A stretch of 49,181 nucleotides of DNA, taken from an uncultured Clostridia bacterium (lineage in GTDB: Bacteria; Bacillota; Clostridia; Christensenellales; UBA1242). The translations under genes were made by a program, and so were the position numbers. The stretch's first letter is position 1. Each line of letters opens with the position of its first letter. A model generated the notes under the pieces. It was not told the origin of the DNA, made no database searches, and worked only from the letters and a program-made list of their open reading frames with translations. Below are positions 1 to 7,143 of the stretch, piece by piece. Location: the NCBI GenBank assembly GCA_944384375.1, contig CALWTE010000032.1:1-49181 (forward strand). The letters run 5' to 3'.

Positions 1-46
1 CGAGGGATTTTAAGTCCCTTGCGTCTGCCAATTCCGCCACTTCGGC
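1..46 (-). tRNA. tRNA-Leu (UAA), 3' part cut by window edge
   Basis: On the minus strand the sequence begins GCCGAAG TG GCGG and continues through a D-arm typical of tRNA-Leu to an anticodon stem AGGGA/TCCCT with loop CTTAAAA, giving anticodon UAA. The variable arm, T-arm and acceptor 3' strand lie beyond base 1. It follows tRNA-Cys on the same strand by few bases, so the two are probably one transcript. Confidence 0.9.
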
Positions 47-52
47 ATATTA

Positions 53-127
53 TGGAGGTGCCAACCAGATTTGAACTGGTGAATGAAGGTTTTGCAGACC
101 TTGGCCTTACCACTTGGCTATGGCACC
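53..127 (-). tRNA. tRNA-Cys (GCA), CCA encoded
   Basis: The minus strand gives acceptor GGTGCCA pairing with TGGCACC, a T-arm ACCAG-TTCAAAT-CTGGT, an anticodon loop containing GCA between paired AAGGT/ACCTT arms, discriminator T and an encoded CCA (bases 53-55). All arms of the cloverleaf are present in a compact 75-nt gene. It sits upstream of tRNA-Leu and behind a good promoter at 159-187. Confidence 0.95.
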
Positions 128-158
128 CCGTAATATATTTTTGAACGGAACTTTTATT

Positions 159-187
159 ATTCTAGCATATAAAAAAAATCTTTGCAA
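159..187 (-). promoter_or_regulatory. Promoter for tRNA-Cys/tRNA-Leu
   Basis: Minus strand: -35 TTGCAA (182-187), 17-bp spacer, -10 TAGAAT (159-164) preceded by TGC, an extended -10. The predicted start lies about 25 nt before tRNA-Cys. Confidence 0.65.
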
Positions 188-328
188 GCATTTTTGCCAA
201 ATTTTTTAAAGTTCCTATATACTTTTATATGCCATATAAATTATTTACGTTCTAATGAGTAAATATATTAGTAAAAACAAGTAAAATTTGCTAATTTAAA
301 AATTTTTTAAAAAATTCATTAAAAACAC

Positions 329-357
329 TTGCATTATGTTTAAAAATTTGATATTAT
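329..357 (+). promoter_or_regulatory. Promoter for tRNA-Val/tRNA-Gly
   Basis: TTGCAT (329-334), 17-bp spacer, TATTAT (352-357). The predicted start near 364 leaves a leader of about 27 nt before tRNA-Val. The rest of 188-328 is AT-rich and shows nothing else. Confidence 0.6.
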
Positions 358-390
358 AAAATTGTTCGCTTGAAAAAGCGGACAAACTTT

Positions 391-466
391 GGGAGCTTAG
401 CTCAGCTGGTAGAGCATCTGCCTTACAAGCAGAGGGTCATAGGTTCGAGCCCTATAGCTCCCACCA
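391..466 (+). tRNA. tRNA-Val (UAC), CCA encoded
   Basis: A 76-nt cloverleaf with acceptor GGGAGCT/AGCTCCC, D-arm GCTCAGCTGGTAGAGC, anticodon stem CTGCC/... with loop TTACAA (anticodon UAC), T-loop GGTTCGAGCCC and encoded ACCA. Five bases separate it from the following tRNA-Gly. Confidence 0.96.
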
Positions 467-471
467 TTTTT

Positions 472-547
472 GCGAGAGTAGCTCAGTTGGTAGAGCGTTA
501 CCTTGCCAAGGTAAATGTCGCGGGTTCGAGTCCCGTCTCTCGCTCCA
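472..547 (+). tRNA. tRNA-Gly (GCC), CCA encoded
   Basis: A 76-nt cloverleaf with acceptor GCGAGAG/CTCTCGC, D-arm GCTCAGTTGGTAGAGC, anticodon stem TACCTT/AAGGTA with GCC in the loop, T-arm CGGGTTCGAGTCCCG and encoded TCCA. Its 3' end (from 524) is part of a direct repeat whose second copy starts at 706. Confidence 0.96.
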
Positions 548-680
548 CCTCAAAAATCGTACGAGTTCTTTACGGGACTCGTATTTTTGTTTCACAAAAA
601 TTGTATGCTCTGCATACACCCGCTTTTTAGTTTGAGCCTTTGGCTCAATCAACTGCACAAGTCTAATCCAAATAAATTTG
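524..680 (+). repeat. Direct repeat copy 1: tRNA-Gly 3' end plus downstream block
   Basis: The last 24 nt of tRNA-Gly and the next ~133 nt are repeated at 706-861 with over 90 percent identity. The block holds a rho-independent terminator (560-590), a GTATGC/GCATAC hairpin (603-617) and a TTGAGCC/GGCTCAA hairpin (632-649). Confidence 0.9.
560..590 (+). terminator. Terminator after tRNA-Gly (copy 1)
   Basis: 8-bp stem ACGAGTTC/GGACTCGT (one G-U pair), six-base loop, then ATTTTTGTTT. It ends the tRNA-Val/tRNA-Gly transcript. Confidence 0.75.
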
Positions 681-700
681 TCTTTTCCTTTGTTTGTTGG

Positions 701-729
701 CGCAAGTTCGAGTCCCGTCTCTTGCTCCA
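701..729 (+). pseudogene. tRNA-Gly 3' fragment (T-arm and acceptor strand only)
   Basis: GCAAGTTCGAGTCCCG followed by TCTTGCTCCA matches the T-arm and acceptor 3' strand of the intact tRNA-Gly at 472-547 with one change in the acceptor. The D-arm, anticodon arm and 5' acceptor strand are absent; unrelated sequence (681-700) replaces them. It cannot fold as a tRNA and is a truncated copy. Confidence 0.8.
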
Positions 730-861
730 CTTAAAACTTATACGGGTCCTTTACGGGACTCGTATTTTTGTTTCACAAAAATTGTATACTTTGCATACAC
801 CCGCTTTTTAGTTTGAGCCTTTGGCTCAATCAACTGCACAAGCCTAATCCAAATAAATTTG
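706..861 (+). repeat. Direct repeat copy 2 of tRNA-Gly tail block
   Basis: Second copy of 524-680, separated from copy 1 by 25 bp (681-705). The terminator hairpin is kept; the GTATGC/GCATAC hairpin has decayed to GTATAC/GCATAC. Confidence 0.9.
741..771 (+). terminator. Terminator in repeat copy 2
   Basis: ACGGGTCC/GGACTCGT stem with one G-U pair, short TTTAC loop, then ATTTTTGTTT. Several sequence differences from copy 1 fall in the left arm, yet pairing is maintained. Confidence 0.65.
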
Positions 862-952
862 TGTAAATTTTATATCTGTATTTATTTTTTATTCATTTAT
901 ATAAGTGAAATTCAAATGGTGAAAGTTTATTATTAAATTAACATTATTTTTG

Positions 953-982
953 TTTACGACAAATAACTTAATATGATATAAT
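953..982 (+). promoter_or_regulatory. Promoter for MBL hydrolase-coaD
   Basis: TTTACG (953-958), 18-bp spacer, perfect TATAAT (977-982). The start would be about 34 nt upstream of the first ATG. Confidence 0.6.
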
Positions 983-1021
983 ATAAGTATAAGTTTATAA
1001 GTTTTTTAAAGTAGGTGAATT

Positions 1022-1819
1022 ATGAAATTAACCATTTTAGGTACTATGAGTCCTTATTCTAAACCAAATAGTGCTTGTCCAGCTTATTTGATTGAAACAG
1101 ATAAAGCAAGGATTCTATTAGATTGCGGTAGCGGCTCTCATAGGTTTTTTGATATGCAAAATAAACTAGAAGGCTTAAATATCGTTATTTCACATTTACA
1201 CCGTGATCATTATAATGATTTGTTTAATTATCAATATTCGTCATTTGTGTTACATAGGCAAAATAAGATTTCAAAACCTATTAATATATATTTACCAACA
1301 CTACCGCAACAAATAGTTCAAGACATAAAACAAGAATGTCATGCTTTTTGTTGTTATTATCCAATAAGTCAACATCAAGAATTAGAAATAGGTGATTTAA
1401 AAATAAATTTTATGAAAACAGAACATTCTAGGGAAGTTGACACTTATGCAATAAAAATAACTGAAGGCGACCAAGTGTTGACTTATACCGCAGATATGTC
1501 TTTTTCCGCTAAAGATAAAATTAGTGAATTTGCAAAAAATTCTAATATTTTGCTTTGTGAGGCTAGTTTGTTGCAGAATTATGGTTTTCCGGAAATAAAT
1601 TCACACTTAACGGCAAAGCAAGCTGGTATTATAGCAAAACAGGCAAATGTTGATAAATTGATTTTAACTCATTTTTGGCCAGAGGAAGATTTAGAAAATT
1701 ACTTAAGGGAAGCAAAATCTGTATTTGGTAATACTATTATAGCAAAGGAAAATATGATAGTTGATTTAAATAAAAAGATGGAGTTTTTTAAAAATGAAAA
1801 TAGGTTTCTATGCAGGTAG
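1022..1819 (+). CDS. MBL-fold metallo-hydrolase (RNase Z/beta-lactamase-like)
   Basis: The 265-residue protein has the metallo-beta-lactamase metal-binding motif HLHRDH at residues 58-63, and further downstream a TEHS histidine, an Asp in YTADMS and a late THFWPEED histidine, so the di-metal site looks complete. The N-terminus (TILGTMSPY, then AYLIE and ILLDCGSG) is that of the RNase Z/ElaC-like branch. Such proteins hydrolyse phosphodiester or ester bonds in the cytoplasm; the exact substrate cannot be read from sequence. It lacks the clear flexible arm expected of a tRNA-processing RNase Z, so I call only the fold. The ATG has an AGGTG ribosome site five bases upstream. The last 26 bp overlap coaD, implying translational coupling. 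Confidence 0.85.
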   Translation: MKLTILGTMSPYSKPNSACPAYLIETDKARILLDCGSGSHRFFDMQNKLEGLNIVISHLHRDHYNDLFNYQYSSFVLHRQNKISKPINIYLPTLPQQIVQDIKQECHAFCCYYPISQHQELEIGDLKINFMKTEHSREVDTYAIKITEGDQVLTYTADMSFSAKDKISEFAKNSNILLCEASLLQNYGFPEINSHLTAKQAGIIAKQANVDKLILTHFWPEEDLENYLREAKSVFGNTIIAKENMIVDLNKKMEFFKNENRFLCR

Positions 1820-2261
1820 TTTTGACCCATTTACAAATGGACACTTACATATTGTAAAAACAGCATCAAAAATTTTTGATAAAGTTATTGTTGGCATAGG
1901 CGAAAATAATTCTAAAACCAGAAGATTTGATAAAGTAAATATGAAACAAGCAATTAATAAAGTTTTTAAACAAGAAAATTTAGTAAATTGTGAATGTATT
2001 ATTTTTAGTGGGTTAACTGCCGATGTTGCAAAAAAGCATAATGCAACAATGTTAATTAGAGGAGTGAGAAACGGAATTGATTATGATTATGAGGAAAATT
2101 TAGCTCTTATTAATGAAGAAGTTTCTGGACTTGATACCATTTATATAAGAGCAGGGAAATTAGGATATTTAAGTTCTAGTATGGTTTATGAATTGATAAA
2201 ATATAAAAAAGATGTGTCAAAATATCTACCAAAAACTATAGACAATTTAATAAAAAATTAA
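1794..2261 (+). CDS. coaD: Phosphopantetheine adenylyltransferase
   Basis: CoaD transfers AMP from ATP to 4'-phosphopantetheine, the penultimate step of coenzyme A synthesis. The 155-residue length fits the family (about 160). Visible signatures are GSFDPFTNGH at 8-17 (nucleotidyltransferase T/HxGH), RGVRNGIDYDYE in the middle (substrate-binding Arg), and YLSSSMVYE, the family ISSS motif, where the usual Arg after SSS-x-V is Tyr. The start at 1794 lies inside the preceding gene and is supported by GGAG at 1780-1783. In many Bacillota coaD sits next to rsmD; here it pairs with an MBL hydrolase. No terminator follows, but ruvC has its own promoter. Confidence 0.96.
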   Translation: MKIGFYAGSFDPFTNGHLHIVKTASKIFDKVIVGIGENNSKTRRFDKVNMKQAINKVFKQENLVNCECIIFSGLTADVAKKHNATMLIRGVRNGIDYDYEENLALINEEVSGLDTIYIRAGKLGYLSSSMVYELIKYKKDVSKYLPKTIDNLIKN

Positions 2262-2294
2262 TTTTAAAATTTAGAGAATAGAACATTTATTCAT

Positions 2295-2323
2295 TTTACT
2301 TTTTATTATAACTATGCTAAAAT
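2295..2323 (+). promoter_or_regulatory. Promoter of ruvCAB
   Basis: TTTACT (2295-2300), 17-bp spacer, TAAAAT (2318-2323) with extended TGC. A weak LexA-box-like sequence GAACATTTATTC (2281-2292) lies just upstream, 10 of 12 matches to GAACATATGTTC; chance alone could give such a match in DNA this AT-rich. Confidence 0.55.
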
Positions 2324-2347
2324 AAAGAGCATTAAGGAGAAAGTATT

Positions 2348-2833
2348 TTGCGTATTTTAGGAATAGACCCAGGTTTTGGTATAATAGGCTTTGGGGTAAT
2401 TGATAAAGAAAATTCAGGACTTAGTGTTATTGATTATGGGGTTATCACAACACCTAAAGAGATGCCCTTTAATGAGCGTTTGCGCGTAATTTATGATAGT
2501 ATGAATGCCCTTTTAGATAGATACAAGCCTGACGAAGTGTCTATTGAAGAACTATATTTTAATAAAAACATTACTACAGGTATAAAAGTTGCGGAAGCGC
2601 GTGGCATAATCTTGTTAACTTTTCAACAGCATAAATTACCTATTTTTGAATACACTCCGCAAGATATAAAATTAGCGTTAACAGGGCAAGGCAGGGCGAC
2701 AAAACATCAAATGCAATTTATGGTTAAGACTCTTTTAAGACTTACCAAAATCCCTAGACCAGACGATGCTGCCGATGCTGTGGCAGTTGCACTTTGCCAT
2801 TCACAAACAAATCAAATGATGAGAGCGAGGTAA
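2348..2833 (+). CDS. ruvC: Holliday junction resolvase RuvC
   Basis: RuvC cuts Holliday junctions symmetrically and acts with the RuvAB branch-migration motor. The 161-residue protein has the RNase H-like acidic residues: D7 in GIDPG, E67/E68 in SIEELYF, and the C-terminal RPDDAADAVAVALCH motif supplying the last two Asp. The start is TTG (2348) with AGGAG at 2335-2339. It is followed after three bases by ruvA and then ruvB, forming the classical ruvCAB operon with essentially no gaps. Confidence 0.97.
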   Translation: MRILGIDPGFGIIGFGVIDKENSGLSVIDYGVITTPKEMPFNERLRVIYDSMNALLDRYKPDEVSIEELYFNKNITTGIKVAEARGIILLTFQQHKLPIFEYTPQDIKLALTGQGRATKHQMQFMVKTLLRLTKIPRPDDAADAVAVALCHSQTNQMMRAR

Positions 2834-2836
2834 AAA

Positions 2837-3433
2837 GTGATTAGTTTTTTAAAAGGAATAATAGCAGATAAAGGCTTAAACACCGTTGAAATAGATGTAA
2901 ACGGAGTGGGCTTTGAAGTAATGGTAAGTAGTTTTTGCTACTTAAAACTAGGTGAAATCGGCGAACCTATAACAATTCAAACCTATATGCACGTTAGAGA
3001 AGATGAAATGAGTTTATATGGCTTCTTTGATAAATTTGAAAAAGAAGTTTTTCTAAAATTGCTTTTAGTAAATGGTGTAGGCCCTAAAATGGCTATAAAT
3101 ATTTTAAGTGGAGTTTCGGCTGAAGATTTAAGTTATGCTATTGCCACTCAAAATGCGGGCGCTTTGAAAAATATAAAAGGTGTGGGTGCAAAAATTCGTG
3201 ATAGAATTTTACTGGAATTAAAAGAAAAAATGGATGCATTATCGCATTTGACAGCTACTGCAATTACAAATACCGAGCTTAACACCAGCGAAACTTTCAA
3301 CACAGCTCTTAACGTAATGATAGACTGGGGCGTACCAAAAGCACACGCGCAAGATATTTTAACAAAAGTTTATACTTCTAGTGATGATATGGAAACTTTA
3401 ATTGCTAAAGCATTTAGAGAATTAGGGAGATAG
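2837..3433 (+). CDS. ruvA: Holliday junction branch migration protein RuvA
   Basis: RuvA tetramers hold the four-way junction open and recruit the RuvB motor. The 198-residue length and domain order are standard: an N-terminal OB fold (ISFLKGIIADKG ... GFEVMVS), a helix-hairpin-helix region (LLLVNGVGPKMAINILS and LKNIKGVGAKIRDRILLELK, both with the GVG hairpin), and a C-terminal domain III (residues about 150-198) that binds RuvB. The start is GTG at 2837, three bases after the ruvC stop, with GAGCGAGG upstream. RuvB follows after three bases. Confidence 0.97.
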   Translation: MISFLKGIIADKGLNTVEIDVNGVGFEVMVSSFCYLKLGEIGEPITIQTYMHVREDEMSLYGFFDKFEKEVFLKLLLVNGVGPKMAINILSGVSAEDLSYAIATQNAGALKNIKGVGAKIRDRILLELKEKMDALSHLTATAITNTELNTSETFNTALNVMIDWGVPKAHAQDILTKVYTSSDDMETLIAKAFRELGR

Positions 3434-3436
3434 TTT

Positions 3437-4495
3437 ATGTTTACTGACGAAGACGACAGATTTATTGCCAGTACTAAATCAGAAATTGATGAAGTAATAG
3501 AAAATAGTTTACGTCCTACAACATTAAATGAGTATGTAGGGCAGAAAAAAATAAAAGATAGCCTTTCTATATATATACAAGCGGCAAAATCTAGGAAAGA
3601 AGCCCTAGACCACGTTTTGCTTTTTGGTCCACCAGGACTAGGAAAAACTACGTTATCACATATTATTGCAAATGAACTAGGCGCACAATTAAAAGTTACT
3701 AGTGGCCCTGCGATTGAACACGCGGCAGATTTAGCGGCAATTTTAACTAATTTAGGGCGAAATGACGTACTATTTATTGACGAAATTCACCGTTTGAGCA
3801 GGGCTGTAGAAGAAGTTCTGTATCCTGCTATGGAAGATTTTGCTCTTGACTTTGTAGTGGGCAAAGGCCCCGCAGCAAAGAGTATTAGGCTAAAAATACA
3901 GCCTTTTACACTTATAGGTGCAACTACTAGAGCAGGTATGTTGACAGGGCCCCTTAGGGATAGATTTGGTGTTTTAGGTAGGCTAGAACTATACGAGCCA
4001 GAAGAATTGAGTGAAATTTTACGACGTTCTGCAAATATATTAGATATAGATTTAACTCCAGAAGCGGGGCTATTGATTGCAAAATCTTCACGTGGTACAC
4101 CTAGAATTGCAAATCGTTTCCTAAAACGTATTAGGGACTATGCCGAAGTAAAGGGAACGGGTAAAATTGATGCCGATATCACACAAAAAGCCTTGAAAAT
4201 GATGGAAGTTGACGAGTTGGGGCTAGATTTTGTTGACCATAGATTACTTACCACTATTATTGATAAATTTAACGGCGGTCCAGTGGGACTAGATACGTTG
4301 TCAGCAGCGACAGGAGAAGAAAGTACGACCATTGAAGAAGCGTACGAGCCTTATCTAATTCAAATGGGGTTTATTGCTAGAACTAATAAGGGTAGAGTAG
4401 CAATGCCACGTGCTTACGAGCATTTAGGCAAAAAATTAGAGCCTAATAAAGAAAAACAACTAAAAGAGTTTTCAAAAGACAAAAATTCACTTTAA
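3437..4495 (+). CDS. ruvB: Holliday junction helicase RuvB
   Basis: RuvB is the AAA+ hexameric motor that drives branch migration. The 352-residue protein shows Walker [10 protein letters not shown] (64-72), Walker [10 protein letters not shown], the sensor-1 region [10 protein letters not shown], the arginine-finger segment GPLRDRFG, and a C-terminal winged helix ([29 protein letters not shown]). The tail after residue 335 is Lys/Glu-rich and unconserved. ATG at 3437 with GGGAG a few bases upstream. Last gene of the ruvCAB unit; no hairpin follows, but yajC has its own promoter. Confidence 0.98.
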   Translation: MFTDEDDRFIASTKSEIDEVIENSLRPTTLNEYVGQKKIKDSLSIYIQAAKSRKEALDHVLLFGPPGLGKTTLSHIIANELGAQLKVTSGPAIEHAADLAAILTNLGRNDVLFIDEIHRLSRAVEEVLYPAMEDFALDFVVGKGPAAKSIRLKIQPFTLIGATTRAGMLTGPLRDRFGVLGRLELYEPEELSEILRRSANILDIDLTPEAGLLIAKSSRGTPRIANRFLKRIRDYAEVKGTGKIDADITQKALKMMEVDELGLDFVDHRLLTTIIDKFNGGPVGLDTLSAATGEESTTIEEAYEPYLIQMGFIARTNKGRVAMPRAYEHLGKKLEPNKEKQLKEFSKDKNSL

Positions 4496-4520
4496 TTGAC
4501 AAAATTTACCTTTAAAATAG

Positions 4521-4549
4521 TTGCTTTTTTTAGGTATTTATGCTAAAGT
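4521..4549 (+). promoter_or_regulatory. Promoter of yajC
   Basis: TTGCTT (4521-4526), 17-bp spacer, TAAAGT (4544-4549) with extended TGC, about 25 bp upstream of the AAGGAG site. Confidence 0.55.
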
Positions 4550-4576
4550 TTACTTATAACATTTCAAGGAGAATTT

Positions 4577-5119
4577 ATGATTAGTAATTTATTAAGTAGC
4601 AATGGCGGTAGTGGTTCTTGGTGGATTTTATTAATTTTGGTTGCCGTTTTGGTAATTATGTATATTATCAGTTTTGTTCGTCGTAAAAAATACAACCAAC
4701 AGACTGTTGATATGCTTGAATCATTAAAGCCAGGCGATAAAATTAAAACTTATAGTGGTATTTATGGAACTATTGTGTCAATTCGCGAAACTACAGATGG
4801 CAAGGTCGTTACTATTGAAACAGGTGACGAGAAGCACAAGAGTTATACTTCAATTGATTCTAATGCAATTTATTGTATTGACAAAAAAGAAGACATCGTT
4901 TATGACACAAACGGCAATATTATTGAGCCAGCAAGTTCTACTGATCCCGCTGAAACAAAAGAAAACGAAGATGTTAAAGTTGAACAAACAGATGCTGAAG
5001 TAACAGAAGAAAATAAAACTGAATCTGTTGAAAACGCAGAAGTTGTAGAACAAGAAAATGCTGAGACAGAAGCAAAAGAGCCGGAAAAGAAAAAGAAAAG
5101 CAGAAAAAAGAATAATTAA
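4577..5119 (+). CDS. yajC: Preprotein translocase subunit YajC with long charged tail
   Basis: YajC is a small single-pass membrane protein of the SecDF-YajC accessory complex. Residues 14-35 form the membrane segment (WWILLILVAVLVIMYIISF), followed by RRKKYN and the conserved MLESLKPGDKIKTYSGIYGTIVSI core. Typical YajC has 85-110 residues; here 180. The extra ~85 residues are a low-complexity Glu/Thr/Val stretch ending in a Lys/Arg-rich cluster (PEKKKKSRKKNN). The neighbours secD and secF support the call. AAGGAG lies seven bases before ATG. A strong terminator follows at 5136-5166. Confidence 0.92.
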   Translation: MISNLLSSNGGSGSWWILLILVAVLVIMYIISFVRRKKYNQQTVDMLESLKPGDKIKTYSGIYGTIVSIRETTDGKVVTIETGDEKHKSYTSIDSNAIYCIDKKEDIVYDTNGNIIEPASSTDPAETKENEDVKVEQTDAEVTEENKTESVENAEVVEQENAETEAKEPEKKKKSRKKNN

Positions 5120-5135
5120 ATCTTTTAAATAAGTA

Positions 5136-5166
5136 AAGCATAAGGTAATTAGCCTTGTGCTTTTTG
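5136..5166 (+). terminator. Terminator after yajC
   Basis: 10-bp stem AAGCATAAGG/CCTTGTGCTT (one U-G pair), 7-nt loop TAATTAG, then TTT. It separates yajC from secDF, which have their own promoter. Confidence 0.85.
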
Positions 5167-5177
5167 ATTGTTATAAG

Positions 5178-5205
5178 AAAAAACCACAGTACTATCCTGT
5201 GGCTT
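5178..5205 (-). terminator. Terminator for the minus-strand membrane gene
   Basis: On the minus strand AAGCCACAG/CTGTGGTTT (9 bp, one G-U) with a GATAGTA loop, followed by TTTTCTT. It lies about 50 bp after the 5254 stop. Confidence 0.75.
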
Positions 5206-5253
5206 GTAAAAAGTAGATATTAATAATTTATTACTTTGCTATCTTGAATGTTT

Positions 5254-5655
5254 TTATTTTCTTAGTGCAAATGTTATGATTCCAGAGATTAAACCTAATA
5301 CTGCACCAAAGACTAAGTCATTTAATAAACTCAATGTAAAGCGAAATTCACCGTCTAAAATTGAGAATACAAGGAAGGCGAGTAGGGTGTAGACCACACC
5401 TATAATTAGCCCCCATAACCAACCGTTGTTTTTTATTTTTTTGCTTGCTACAAAGCAACCGACTAGAATACTAAGTACCTTGATTACTTGATTTATAGGC
5501 ATTATTGCACTTTCTGAAATATTAGTAAATTTAATTATAAAAGCAAATATTAAAACGCATAGTAGCGAAACGGTTAATGCCCAAAACACGCCTTTTAAGA
5601 CGGCTAAAAAATTAGTTCCTTTGTTTTCTGTGCTTATTTTTGCTGTACTTGCCAT
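5254..5655 (-). CDS. TIGR04086-type small membrane protein
   Basis: A 133-residue protein with four predicted membrane helices: about residues 20-43 (VFWALTVSLLCVLIFAFII), 55-70 (VIKVLSILVGCFVAS), 78-100 (GWLWGLIIGVVYTLLAFLVFS) and 112-131 (LVFGAVLGLISGIITFAL). The pattern, including KKIKNNGWLWGLIIG after the second helix, matches the TIGR04086 (YrzE-like) family common near yajC and secDF in Bacillota; no function is established for the family. ATG preceded by AAGGAGG. It runs against its neighbours and is divergent from secD, sharing a 170-bp upstream region. A terminator follows. Confidence 0.8.
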   Translation of the reverse strand: MASTAKISTENKGTNFLAVLKGVFWALTVSLLCVLIFAFIIKFTNISESAIMPINQVIKVLSILVGCFVASKKIKNNGWLWGLIIGVVYTLLAFLVFSILDGEFRFTLSLLNDLVFGAVLGLISGIITFALRK

Positions 5656-5773
5656 TATTTCCTCCTTAAATTTTACTTAAATATATGTTCTTTTATTTTT
5701 AACTATTACTAAATTTATAAATTTGTATTTTTGGTCAATAATCATTTTATATCAAAAAATCGCCTAAATTTAA

Positions 5774-5802
5774 TTGACTTGACGGCTAAATTATATTATA
5801 AT
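5774..5802 (+). promoter_or_regulatory. Promoter of secDF
   Basis: TTGACT (5774-5779), 17-bp spacer, perfect TATAAT (5797-5802), about 25 bp before the secD start. It excludes the longer reading frame that opens at 5731, because translation from there would begin upstream of the promoter. Confidence 0.8.
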
Positions 5803-5826
5803 ACCAAATATCTACAAGGAGTTACT

Positions 5827-7143
5827 ATGAATAAGGCAACAGCGATTAAACGATTTATTTTTACAGGCATTTTATTAGTTTTAGGTTTTATATTGGCTTT
5901 TGCTCAATTTGATATACCTTTTACTCATTATACTTATAATGGCTTTGCAAACTCTATTCAACTCGGTCTTGACTTAAAGGGCGGGGTTTTAGCTGTTTAC
6001 GAAGCATCTGAGTTTGAAGGAAATGAAAACAGTGAAGTAAGTTTTTCACAAAAATTTGATGCAACAGTTGAACGTATAACTAGTACTATAAACTCAAGGT
6101 ATTCAGAGGCTGTTATTACGGTACAACAGGGTAACCAAATTAGAATAGAAGTTCCCGATGTATCTGACCCGCAAGAAATCTTTACTTTAATAGGTGAACC
6201 TGCGACTTTGGAATTTAAGGCAGCAGAAGATACTGATGGAGTTGTTAATGAAGCACTTATTACAGGTGAAAACATTGTTAACGTTTATGCTTCTCAACAA
6301 CAGACTTCAGACGGTACCTATGAATATGGTGTAAGTATTGAATTTGACTCAGAAGGTGCTCAAGCCTTTTATGAATTAACCCAACAAAACACTGGTGGTT
6401 CAATTTATATCTATATAAATGGAGAATTATTCTCTGCGCCTACAGTAAATGAAGCAATTTCAGGTGGTAGGACATTCATTTCAGGTGGTATGGATACTTA
6501 TGAAGCAGCAGAGGAATTTGCTTTGCAGATAGAAAGTGGTACGTATTCGTTGCAATTAACATTGCGTGAAAACTCAGTTGTAAGTGCTACATTAGGTGTT
6601 GATGCGCTTAAATACGGCTTAATTGCTGGTGGCGTGGCTATTTTATTGATTTTTGCATTTATGGTATGGCGTTATAAAATGATGGGTGTAATGGCTAGCA
6701 TTGCTTTGTGTTTCTATGTAATCTTGATGCTGTTCTTCCTGCAAGCATTGCCATTTATACAACTTACACTTGCTGGTATTGCTGGTATTATACTATCTAT
6801 CGGTATGGCTATTGATGGTAACATTATTGTATTTGAGCGTATTAAAGAAGAATATGCTTCGGGTAAACGTATTGCGCCATCTGTGCGTGCAGGGTTTAAA
6901 AAGGCATTGTCTGCTATTTTAGACTCTAATATAACAACAGTTGTAGTTTCTGTTATATTGATTATTTTAGGTACAGGTTCTATTCAAGGTTTTGCTATGA
7001 CCTTGCTTATTGGTGTGCTCCTAAGTATGTTTACATCACTTCTTGTGACTCGTGGCTTGCTGTATATGTATTATCCATTAAATAGCACAAATGCAGCACA
7101 ATATGGACTTAAAAGGGAGGATAATGTAGTTGAACTCGCTTAA
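5827..7143 (+). CDS. secD: Protein translocase subunit SecD
   Basis: SecD with SecF uses the proton-motive force to help pull secreted proteins out of SecYEG. The frame is open from 5731, but the start is placed at ATG 5827 because CAAGGAG sits seven bases upstream and a promoter lies inside the extension; this gives 438 residues, normal for a stand-alone SecD. Visible are the first membrane helix, the conserved LGLDLKGGV motif, a large periplasmic P1 region (about 60-250), and a C-terminal bundle of five helices from LKYGLIAGGVAILLIF, including LAGIAGIILSIGMAIDGNIIVFERIKEE. It overlaps secF by 14 bp. Confidence 0.96.
   Translation: MNKATAIKRFIFTGILLVLGFILAFAQFDIPFTHYTYNGFANSIQLGLDLKGGVLAVYEASEFEGNENSEVSFSQKFDATVERITSTINSRYSEAVITVQQGNQIRIEVPDVSDPQEIFTLIGEPATLEFKAAEDTDGVVNEALITGENIVNVYASQQQTSDGTYEYGVSIEFDSEGAQAFYELTQQNTGGSIYIYINGELFSAPTVNEAISGGRTFISGGMDTYEAAEEFALQIESGTYSLQLTLRENSVVSATLGVDALKYGLIAGGVAILLIFAFMVWRYKMMGVMASIALCFYVILMLFFLQALPFIQLTLAGIAGIILSIGMAIDGNIIVFERIKEEYASGKRIAPSVRAGFKKALSAILDSNITTVVVSVILIILGTGSIQGFAMTLLIGVLLSMFTSLLVTRGLLYMYYPLNSTNAAQYGLKREDNVVELA

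Noticed and set aside
370..811. Open frames over the tRNA-Val/tRNA-Gly region on both strands
   Set aside because: They read through tRNA genes and the duplicated tail. Such antisense-tRNA frames are a well-known artefact, and no ribosome site supports them.
5731..5826. Longer N-terminus for SecD
   Set aside because: The extension contains the TTGACT/TATAAT promoter and has no ribosome site; ATG 5827 has both a good ribosome site and a family-consistent start.
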